In this document: piece after piece, positions 5,740 to 10,045 of the stretch
How the letters are laid out: each line of letters starts with the position of its first letter
How positions within the stretch are numbered: position 1 is the first letter of the stretch
Source of the DNA: an uncultured Eubacteriales bacterium
Lineage (GTDB): Bacteria; Bacillota; Clostridia; Oscillospirales; Oscillospiraceae
Direction of reading: 5' to 3'
Length of the DNA stretch: 10,045 nt
Assembly (NCBI GenBank): GCA_902461475.1
Contig: CABPXX010000023.1
Location: 1 to 10,045, forward strand
Translations under genes and position numbers: made by a program
The notes under the pieces: generated by a model
What the model saw: only the letters and a program-made list of their open reading frames with translations
What the model was told of the DNA's origin: nothing
The model's database searches: none

Positions 5740-6273
5740 TCAGGGCACCAGGTGGGTGGGGGACAGGTGGGGGTGATTGAGGTCGAAGAGATAGATGTCC
5801 AGTCGGCGGTCCATGGCATAGTTTAAGGTGTACTGTGTGCCCCCGCGGGTGCCGTTGAACACCGCCAGAATGGCGGAGGACTGGTCCACCATGTACCGGT
5901 CTCGACGCAGCATACAGTGGCGGTCGTAGTGCTCCTGGAGCAGGGTGTGGGTGTCGCACTGGCGCACCAGCTGGGTCCAGCGACTGCGGTCGGCGGGGTT
6001 CCACTTCTTGGCCTGGCCGGCACAGGGCAGGGCGGCCTCCAGGGTCACATCCGGGTGGGCCTGCCGCAGGGCCAGCACCGCCTCTGCAAAGTAGAAGTCC
6101 GCCCCTCGGGCCATGCCGCAGAGAAAATGGCGATATCCTTTTTGATACATTTCCTCCAGCTGGGCGGCCATGCTCTCTTTCAGGGCCACACAGTGGGGGT
6201 GGCTTTCCTGGTCCCCCCAGGGCAGCTTTTCCGGGCGGTGCCCGGTGAAACAGCAGGTGTGCAGTGCATCCAT
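5740..6273 (-). CDS. SLOG family protein (DUF1273/YpsA-like)
   Basis: A 177-residue soluble protein with the Rossmann-like SLOG fold, a family thought to bind nucleotide-derived ligands. Members include YpsA of Bacillus (linked to cell division) and components of predicted nucleotide-signalling and conflict systems. Seen here are the N-terminal strand with CCFTGHRPEKLP (residues about 7-18), the central GMARGADFYFAEAVL (about 53-67), which matches the nucleotide-binding Gly-rich segment, and the late SSAILAVFNGTRGGTQYTLNYA (about 131-152). The start is ATG 6271-6273 behind GGAGGA. It is a single gene with its own promoter, divergent from the riboswitch-ribU unit. Its biochemical role is unknown. 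Confidence 0.85.
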   Translation of the reverse strand: MDALHTCCFTGHRPEKLPWGDQESHPHCVALKESMAAQLEEMYQKGYRHFLCGMARGADFYFAEAVLALRQAHPDVTLEAALPCAGQAKKWNPADRSRWTQLVRQCDTHTLLQEHYDRHCMLRRDRYMVDQSSAILAVFNGTRGGTQYTLNYAMDRRLDIYLFDLNHPHLSPTHLVP

Positions 6274-6303
6274 GGTAACTTCCTCCGGTGGTACGTTTGT
6301 TCC

Positions 6304-6332
6304 ATTCTACCGGAGGAGCCAGGGGGCGTCAA
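6304..6332 (-). promoter_or_regulatory. Promoter of the SLOG gene
   Basis: On the - strand: TTGACG (6327-6332), a 17-base spacer and TAGAAT (6304-6309). Its -35 is only 21 bases from the -35 of the divergent ribU promoter. Confidence 0.75.
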
Positions 6333-6353
6333 TGTGTTCTAGCAAAAAATATC

Positions 6354-6381
6354 TTGCAATTTTCCTTTGTAATGCTATAAT
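6354..6381 (+). promoter_or_regulatory. Promoter of the FMN riboswitch-ribU unit
   Basis: TTGCAA (6354-6359), a 16-base spacer and TATAAT (6376-6381), the latter preceded by TGC (extended -10). The start would be near 6388, about 20 bases before the riboswitch aptamer. Confidence 0.78.
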
Positions 6382-6405
6382 AGCGGGCAGAGACAAGTGA
6401 ATACC

Positions 6406-6531
6406 ATGTCTTCAGGGCGGGGTGAAATTCCCCACTGGCGGTATAGTCCGCGACCCGCAGAGCCTTGGTTCTGCGGCTGACCCGGTGAAACTCCGGGACC
6501 AACGGTTACAGTCCGGATGGAAGAGGATGTG
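6406..6531 (+). ncRNA. FMN riboswitch (RFN element)
   Basis: The conserved RFN core is visible in order: TCTTCAGGGCGGGGTGAAAT near 6409, CCCCACTGGCGGTA, AGTCCGCGACCCGC, a variable arm (CCGCAGAGCC/GGTTCTGCGG), GACCCGGTGAAACTCCGGGACC, then GGTTACAGTCCGGATGGAAGA. The closing stem pairs TCTTC with GAAGA. It senses flavin mononucleotide and lowers expression of the gene downstream when FMN is plentiful. Downstream, CTCCAA (6538-6543) is an exact complement of TTGGAG (6594-6599) in the ribU ribosome site. No good T-tailed terminator is seen between them, so control is probably at translation. Confidence 0.95.
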
Positions 6532-6609
6532 CAAGAGCTCCAAGTGGGTTGTTGCGCCTGAACGGCATTGGCGTTTGGGCGTCTCAATATCATTTGGAGG
6601 TTTTTTATT

Positions 6610-7332
6610 ATGTGGGATAACCTGACAAACCTGTGGGCAAGCGCACAGGAGAATGTGGTGTATCTTCTGGTATGCCTGGGGGTATTCGTGGCCCTGTTTG
6701 TAGTGGCCATGTTGGTGGAACGGGTGTGGCTGAAGGTCCCCCGGCAGCAGGGTGCCCGGCGGGCGGCGTACATCGGTATCTTTGCCGCCATGGCCGCCAT
6801 CCTGATGTACCTGGAGTTTCCCCTGCCCTTTGCCCCCAGCTTCTATGAGATCGACTTGAGCGAGGTGCCTGTGCTCATCTGCTCCTTCTCTTTGGGTCCT
6901 GTGGCGGGTGTGGTGTGCGAACTGGTGAAGATCATCCTCAAGCTGCTGCTCAAGGGCACCACCACCGCCTTCGTGGGCGACTTCGCCAACTTTGTGGTGG
7001 GCTGCTCCTTCATTCTCCCCGCCACCATCATCTATCATCGCTTTAAGACCAAGAAGGGGGCCATCGCTGGCATGGTCACCGGTACGGTGGTGATGGCTGC
7101 CTTCGGTAGCTTCTTCAACGCTGTGTATCTGCTTCCCGCCTTCTCCGCCCTCTACGGCTTGCCCCTGGACCAGCTGGTGGCCATGGGCACGGCGGTCAAT
7201 GGCATGATCAACAGCGTGTCCACCCTGGTGTTCTTTGCCGTGGTGCCCTTTAATCTGCTCAAGGGCCTGATCGTGTCGGTGCTCACCACCCTGCTCTACA
7301 AGCGTATTGAGCGGCTGCTGCGGATGCGGTGA
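6610..7332 (+). CDS. ribU: Riboflavin ECF transporter S component (RibU)
   Basis: A 240-residue integral membrane protein. RibU is the substrate-binding S component of an energy-coupling-factor transporter; it binds riboflavin and pairs with the shared EcfA/A'/T module encoded elsewhere. An N-terminal helix (about residues 16-38) comes before the core, which shows the typical YIGIFAAMAAILMYLEFPLP, IDLSEVPVLICSFSLGPVAG and LVKIILKLLLKGTTTAFVGD segments, then further helices to a basic end. The start is ATG 6610-6612 with TTGGAGG (6594-6600) nine bases before it; an earlier in-frame TTG at 6568 lies in the riboswitch platform and was not chosen. The FMN riboswitch in front is strong support for riboflavin rather than another vitamin. 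The N-terminal extension is slightly longer than in Bacillus RibU. Confidence 0.93.
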   Translation: MWDNLTNLWASAQENVVYLLVCLGVFVALFVVAMLVERVWLKVPRQQGARRAAYIGIFAAMAAILMYLEFPLPFAPSFYEIDLSEVPVLICSFSLGPVAGVVCELVKIILKLLLKGTTTAFVGDFANFVVGCSFILPATIIYHRFKTKKGAIAGMVTGTVVMAAFGSFFNAVYLLPAFSALYGLPLDQLVAMGTAVNGMINSVSTLVFFAVVPFNLLKGLIVSVLTTLLYKRIERLLRMR

Positions 7333-7429
7333 GGGGAGACTGGGCAACCTGGCCGGGAATGGACCGGAATGTGAGCGTATTTTCAGATACTCTCACGGTA
7401 AAATGATCCTTACGAAGCGAACCGTTTTT

Positions 7430-7438
7430 TGCTAGAAT
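7430..7438 (+). promoter_or_regulatory. Possible extended -10 promoter before the DUF2798 gene
   Basis: TGCTAGAAT (TGn then TAGAAT at 7433-7438). The -35 position 17 bases upstream holds only TTACGA, so it would depend on the extended -10. If used, the transcript starts near 7445, upstream of the terminator hairpin at 7464. Confidence 0.4.
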
Positions 7439-7463
7439 ACTTCTTGCAAATGGTAGTCGCAGT

Positions 7464-7503
7464 GAGAGCAACGAGACGAAAGTTTCGCTGCTCTCTCTTT
7501 TTT
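7464..7503 (+). terminator. Intrinsic terminator upstream of the DUF2798 gene
   Basis: GAGAGCA (7464-7470) pairs with TGCTCTC (7489-7495), continued after an A/C mismatch by CGA (7472-7474) with TCG (7485-7487). TCTTTTTT follows at 7496-7503. It is either the real end of the ribU transcript or an attenuator for the next gene. Confidence 0.75.
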
Positions 7504-7536
7504 GCGCAAGAAACGAGTAAGGAGAGAAGAAAACTT

Positions 7537-7641
7537 ATGCCTCAGACCAAACTGCAAAACGTGGTGTATACCATCATCATGGCCATCATCATGGTGTACG
7601 GCATGATCGTCTACAACGTGGCCCTGAATACCGGGGGGTGA
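7537..7641 (+). CDS. DUF2798-like membrane protein, N-terminal piece (frame-split)
   Basis: A 34-residue ORF starting at ATG 7537 behind AAGGAG (12 bases away) and giving MPQTKLQNVVYTIIMAIIMV, then YGMIVYNVALNTGG and a stop. It is the first membrane helix and first loop of a DUF2798-type protein. Related proteins, as I remember them, run straight on from the NxGG point into a (M)TNxxF stretch, which here is found in the next frame at 7638. The break lies in a run of six G (7633-7638); a seventh G would restore one ORF of about 154 residues. It could be a true frameshift, a consensus error in a homopolymer, slippage on the G tract, or translational coupling through the GTGA overlap. Confidence 0.7.
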   Translation: MPQTKLQNVVYTIIMAIIMVYGMIVYNVALNTGG

Positions 7642-7997
7642 CCAACGCCACCTTCGCGGCCCTCCATGAGCTGCCCATCATGGCCCCCATCGCCTTTGTG
7701 CTGGAGTTCTTTGTGGTGGAACACCTGGCCAAGGCCTTGGCCTTCCGCATGGTCAAGCCCACCGACCGGCCCATTGTCATCATCCTGGCCATCTCCACCA
7801 TGATCGTGTGCATCATGTGCCCCACCGTGTCCCTGATTGCCACCCTGCTGTTTAAGCAGCCCAGCTTTGGCACTTGGGTGCAGACCTTCGGGATGAATCT
7901 GCCCATGGCTCTGCTGTGGCAGCTGCTGTACTGCGGGCCCCTGGTACGGCTCATCTTTCGAGCGCTGTTTCGCAAGCAGCTCCAGGCCCAGGTGTAA
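7638..7997 (+). CDS. DUF2798-like membrane protein, main C-terminal piece (frame-split)
   Basis: 119 residues if read from GTG 7638, which overlaps the TGA of the preceding piece (GTGA). It contains three further probable membrane helices: LPIMAPIAFVLEFFVVEHLA, IVIILAISTMIVCIMCPTVSLIATLLF, and a last one within MALLWQLLYCGPLVRLIFRAL. The end is basic (RKQLQAQV). Together with the N-terminal piece it has the normal layout of the DUF2798 family, small four-helix membrane proteins of unknown function. No ribosome site stands before the GTG, so on its own it would need re-initiation or frameshifting. A strong inverted repeat lies just after the stop. Confidence 0.75.
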   Translation: MTNATFAALHELPIMAPIAFVLEFFVVEHLAKALAFRMVKPTDRPIVIILAISTMIVCIMCPTVSLIATLLFKQPSFGTWVQTFGMNLPMALLWQLLYCGPLVRLIFRALFRKQLQAQV

Positions 7998-8000
7998 AAG

Positions 8001-8038
8001 AACAGGCAGAGAACGAAATTCCGCGTTCTCTGCCTGTT
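8001..8038. terminator. Terminator between the convergent DUF2798 and small hypothetical genes
   Basis: A perfect 15-bp stem, AACAGGCAGAGAACG (8001-8015) with its complement at 8024-8038, around an eight-base loop. The - strand tail is CTTTTAC, so it mainly suits the - strand gene, whose stop is 10 bases away. On the + strand the tail is weak (ATCAT), but the stem also follows the DUF2798 stop. Confidence 0.82.
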
Positions 8039-8047
8039 ATCATATGC

Positions 8048-8326
8048 TTATTGCCCAATGGGCTGTTTGGCCCGGGCGTAGTCCCGGCGGCGGACGTAGA
8101 TGACGTACACATAGTGGACGGCATCCGCCCTGGAAGAATGGGGCATGCCGCCATGGACGCTGTTCATAGCCATGGAGGACTGCACATTGCGGCGCAGAGA
8201 GCCCATACTGTTCACCGTCTTCATCTGGTAGGGAATGCCGTGCTGCTTCAGGACGCTCCACACCTGGGCGGCTGCCTCGGCGGAGCTGTCGGTAAAAAGC
8301 GTTTTCCGATTCAACGGATGAATCAT
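8048..8326 (-). CDS. Small conserved-looking hypothetical protein (92 aa)
   Basis: A 92-residue soluble protein whose function I do not recognise. The start is ATG 8324-8326 with GGAGGGG just upstream. The N-terminal half reads as strand-helix-strand: LNRKTLFTDSSAEAAAQVWSVLKQHGIPYQMKTVN, which resembles the layout of small ferredoxin-like-fold proteins such as DUF2007 (helix, then GIpY, then strand). The middle is Ser/Met/His-rich (SSMAMNSVHGGMPHSS), and the end has a strong strand VHYVYVIYVRRRDYARAKQ. There is no signal peptide or membrane segment. It has its own promoter and terminator, so it is probably a real independently expressed gene. The DUF2007 resemblance is an impression from pattern only. 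Confidence 0.72.
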   Translation of the reverse strand: MIHPLNRKTLFTDSSAEAAAQVWSVLKQHGIPYQMKTVNSMGSLRRNVQSSMAMNSVHGGMPHSSRADAVHYVYVIYVRRRDYARAKQPIGQ

Positions 8327-8354
8327 GGGGACCCCTCCTTGCAGAATTTCCTAG

Positions 8355-8383
8355 ATTGTACCACTGGGGGTACAGGGGGTCAA
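8355..8383 (-). promoter_or_regulatory. Promoter of the small hypothetical gene
   Basis: On the - strand: TTGACC (8378-8383), a 17-base spacer and TACAAT (8355-8360). The -35 overlaps the larC stop codon (8380-8382). No terminator is seen after larC, so lar transcripts may run into this gene. Confidence 0.72.
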
Positions 8384-9600
8384 GACTCCTTGTGGAAGAT
8401 CTGTTTCAGGGTGATCTTGTGCTCCCGGGCGATGCGGGCCATGTCCTCATACTCCGGCTTGGAGCGGCGCACGCCGTAGCCTTGGGCCTTCTTCACCCGC
8501 ACCGGGCCGTAGGGCGTTTCCCGGGTGGTGATGGTGTAGTTCAGCACGTGCTTTTCACAGGTACGCACCCGCAGCCCCGTGGTGGAGGTGAGGGCGAACA
8601 CCTGGTGGATGAGCGGGTCTTTGTGGGCGGGGTCACACAGGGCCACCAGCTGCCAACCCGGGCGGCCCTTCTTCATGCACCCGGGCAGGGTGTACACGTC
8701 CAGGGCTCCCTCTTCCAGCAGCCGCTGGCAGGCAAAGGACAGCGCCTCGGGGGTCATGTCGTCCAGGTTGCATACCAGCTCCAAAATCTCCCCTTTGTCC
8801 TCCTGGGTGTGTCCCAGCATGGCCCGGACACAGTTGGCGGCGGAAAACTCCTTTTTGCCCATGCCGTACCCGGTGTGCTCCAGCACCATGGGGGGCATGG
8901 GGCCAAACCGGGTGGCAAAGGTGGTCAGCAGCGCCGCCCCCGTGGGGGTGCACAGCTCTCCCTGGATGTCGCCGCCGTAGCAGGGCACCCCTTCCAGCAG
9001 GTGGGCGGTGGCGGGAGCGGGGACGGGCACCACACCGTGGGCACAGTGGACCATGCCGCTGCCCACATGGACCGGGGAGACCACCACTTCGTCGGGGGGG
9101 AGCAGGTAGAGAGCATAGCAGGCCGCCGCCACGTCCGCCACGGCATCCAGGGCCCCCACCTCGTGGAAGTGCACCAGGTCCACCTCCACCCCATGGGCCT
9201 TAGACTCCGCCTGAGCCAGGCGGTGATACACCGCCCGGGCCTGCTCCAGCACCGGGGCGGGGAGGTTCAGGTGGCCGATGAGGTGCTCCACATCGTGGAG
9301 GGTGGTGTGGTGGTGGTGATGATGATGCTTGTGGCCGTGTTCATGTTCATGCTCGTGCTCGTGATGATGGTCATGGTGATGGTCCACGCTCTCCTCCCGC
9401 TCTCCGTGGACCACCACGTCCATGTGGGTGCCGGAGATGCCGCAGGACTGGGCGGGGACGGCGTGGAACTCCACCCCAGGCAGCCCCATGTGGTTGAGGG
9501 TGTGGAGAAATTCCTCCCGATTGGGGAGTAGCTCATACAGGGCGGCGGTGAGCATATCCCCGGCCGCGCCCATGTTACATTGTAAATATAAGGTGTTCAT
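8380..9600 (-). CDS. larC: Nickel pincer cofactor biosynthesis protein LarC
   Basis: 406 residues. LarC is the nickel insertase (CTP-dependent cyclometallase) that puts Ni into the pyridinium bis-thiocarboxylate mononucleotide made by LarB and LarE, giving the cofactor of lactate racemase and related epimerases. The N-domain starts [13 protein letters not shown] and holds [18 protein letters not shown], then [10 protein letters not shown], followed by the C-domain from about residue 260 ([13 protein letters not shown], and [14 protein letters not shown]). A His-rich stretch at residues 74-98 has 18 His in 25 residues, presumably for nickel storage or delivery. In Lactiplantibacillus the protein is made as LarC1 plus a frameshifted full-length form; here one ORF covers both parts. 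The start is ATG 9598-9600 behind GGAGGG, overlapping the larB stop as ATGA; the longer in-frame start at 9681 lies inside larB and was rejected. Confidence 0.95.
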   Translation of the reverse strand: MNTLYLQCNMGAAGDMLTAALYELLPNREEFLHTLNHMGLPGVEFHAVPAQSCGISGTHMDVVVHGEREESVDHHHDHHHEHEHEHEHGHKHHHHHHHTTLHDVEHLIGHLNLPAPVLEQARAVYHRLAQAESKAHGVEVDLVHFHEVGALDAVADVAAACYALYLLPPDEVVVSPVHVGSGMVHCAHGVVPVPAPATAHLLEGVPCYGGDIQGELCTPTGAALLTTFATRFGPMPPMVLEHTGYGMGKKEFSAANCVRAMLGHTQEDKGEILELVCNLDDMTPEALSFACQRLLEEGALDVYTLPGCMKKGRPGWQLVALCDPAHKDPLIHQVFALTSTTGLRVRTCEKHVLNYTITTRETPYGPVRVKKAQGYGVRRSKPEYEDMARIAREHKITLKQIFHKES

Positions 9601-10045
9601 TGAGGCAGACCCTCCATTTGATTGATACGGCTGGCCAAAAATCCGGCCCCAAAGCCGTTGTCGATGTTCACCACGCTGCACCCGGAGGCGCAGGAGTTGA
9701 GCATGGCCAGCAGGGCGGACAGGCCGCCGAAGCTGGCCCCATAGCCCACGCTGGTGGGCACGGCGATGACGGGGCAGTCCACCAGACCGCCCACCACCGA
9801 GGCCAGTGCTCCCTCCATGCCTGCCACGGCGATGACCACCCGGGCTTGCATCAGCTCGTCCAGGGAGGCCAGCAGGCGGTGGAGTCCCGCCACTCCCACG
9901 TCGTAGAGGCGGGTGACCCGGTTGCCCAGCACCTCGGCGGTGAGGGCGGCCTCTTCCGCCACCGGCATGTCGCTGGTGCCCCCGGTGGCCACCACGATGG
10001 AGCCCACCTGGGGGTGGGGCTGGGGGTTGATAACCCCGATGCGGG
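9597..10045 (-). CDS. larB: Nickel pincer cofactor biosynthesis protein LarB (partial, N-terminus outside window)
   Basis: C-terminal portion of about 148 residues; the 5' end lies beyond the right edge. LarB is the carboxylase/hydrolase that turns nicotinic acid adenine dinucleotide into pyridine-3,5-dicarboxylate mononucleotide, the first step of the nickel-pincer cofactor. It belongs to the PurE/AIR-carboxylase-like superfamily. Seen are [20 protein letters not shown], then [20 protein letters not shown] and the C-terminal [20 protein letters not shown] and [18 protein letters not shown], all typical of the catalytic domain. The frame continues open to base 10043 (sequence [12 protein letters not shown] before the Gly-Ser of the domain). 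Its stop TGA (9597-9599) overlaps the larC ATG, so the two are translationally coupled in one operon. larE and a larA-type racemase are not in the window. Confidence 0.95.
   Translation of the reverse strand, partial: RIGVINPQPHPQVGSIVVATGGTSDMPVAEEAALTAEVLGNRVTRLYDVGVAGLHRLLASLDELMQARVVIAVAGMEGALASVVGGLVDCPVIAVPTSVGYGASFGGLSALLAMLNSCASGCSVVNIDNGFGAGFLASRINQMEGLPQ

Larger units (their letters stand above)
7333..7536 (+). other. Spacer between ribU and the DUF2798 gene with hairpins
   Basis: No gene seen. It holds an imperfect hairpin, GTGAGCGTAT (7371-7380) against ATACTCTCAC (7387-7396) with one mismatch and no T tract. A weak terminator-like pairing, ACGGT (7395-7399) with ACCGT (7421-7425), precedes TTTTT and may end ribU. 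A possible promoter and a clear terminator hairpin, listed separately, follow. Confidence 0.4.

Noticed and set aside
5592..5819. 76-codon N-terminal extension of the MATE protein
   Set aside because: It runs over a terminator, a promoter and the end of the SLOG gene, and its composition is not membrane-like.
6412..7347. - strand ORF covering ribU and the riboswitch
   Set aside because: It is antisense to RibU and a highly structured riboswitch; its His/Gln/Gly-rich composition is typical of a shadow frame.
9305..9380. Short tandem-like repeat of ATG/GTG-type triplets
   Set aside because: It is explained by the poly-His/Glu coding stretch of larC (CAC, CAT, GAG and GAA codons) and is not an independent repeat array.
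8356..9531. 391-codon + strand ORF opposite larC
   Set aside because: It is the antisense of LarC. The hydrophobic Val/Met run is just the complement of the His codons.
1..10045. Defence island, mobile element or prophage
   Set aside because: I looked for transposase, integrase, terminal repeats, CRISPR repeats and toxin-antitoxin pairs and saw none. Apart from the single SLOG protein and the WYL regulator, which can occur in defence contexts, all neighbours are ordinary core genes.

Overview
The window is a GC-rich stretch of a chromosome from a spore-forming Clostridia-class Firmicute, probably an Oscillospiraceae-type gut anaerobe (Flavonifractor/Lawsonibacter-like). This rests on a dipicolinate synthase gene (endospores), strong AGGAGG ribosome sites, TTGACA/TATAAT-type promoters, an infC-rpmI-rplT operon, an FMN-riboswitch-controlled RibU and lar genes. 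The genus is inference; there is no rRNA or other direct marker. I see no IS element, CRISPR array, tRNA or rRNA.

Layout: (1) 1-486, 3' part of dpaB/spoVFB (+). (2) 487-801, a sigma-A promoter and a long structured leader, then a CorA-family metal transporter gene (802-1731, +), closed by a strong GNRA-loop terminator shared with the convergent gene. (3) 1779-2678 (-), a WYL-domain regulator with its own promoter. (4) 2857-4037 (-), infC-rpmI-rplT. Its promoter lies in the end of the upstream MATE gene, and its leader carries two terminator-like hairpins and a small Cys-rich ORF that runs into infC; infC appears to start on AUA. (5) 4212-5591 (-), a MATE exporter whose leader also contains an intrinsic terminator. 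(6) 5740-6273 (-), a SLOG-family protein, divergent from (7) 6406-7332 (+), an FMN riboswitch and the riboflavin ECF S-component RibU. (8) 7537-7997 (+), a DUF2798-like membrane protein split by a one-base frame change in a G tract. (9) 8048-8326 (-), a small unknown protein. (10) 8380-10045 (-), larC and the 3' part of larB, overlapping by ATGA, for the nickel-pincer cofactor of lactate racemase-type enzymes.

The genes are mostly ordinary core and housekeeping functions. What stands out is the amount of 5'-leader control: at least four transcription units (corA, infC, MATE, ribU) have long leaders with terminators or alternative pairings, and a fifth (DUF2798) may as well. The strongest candidate for something undescribed is the infC leader. 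A 34-codon ORF with six Cys codons has a Cys cluster lying on the 5' arm of a terminator, and its UAG stop overlaps the AUA start of infC.
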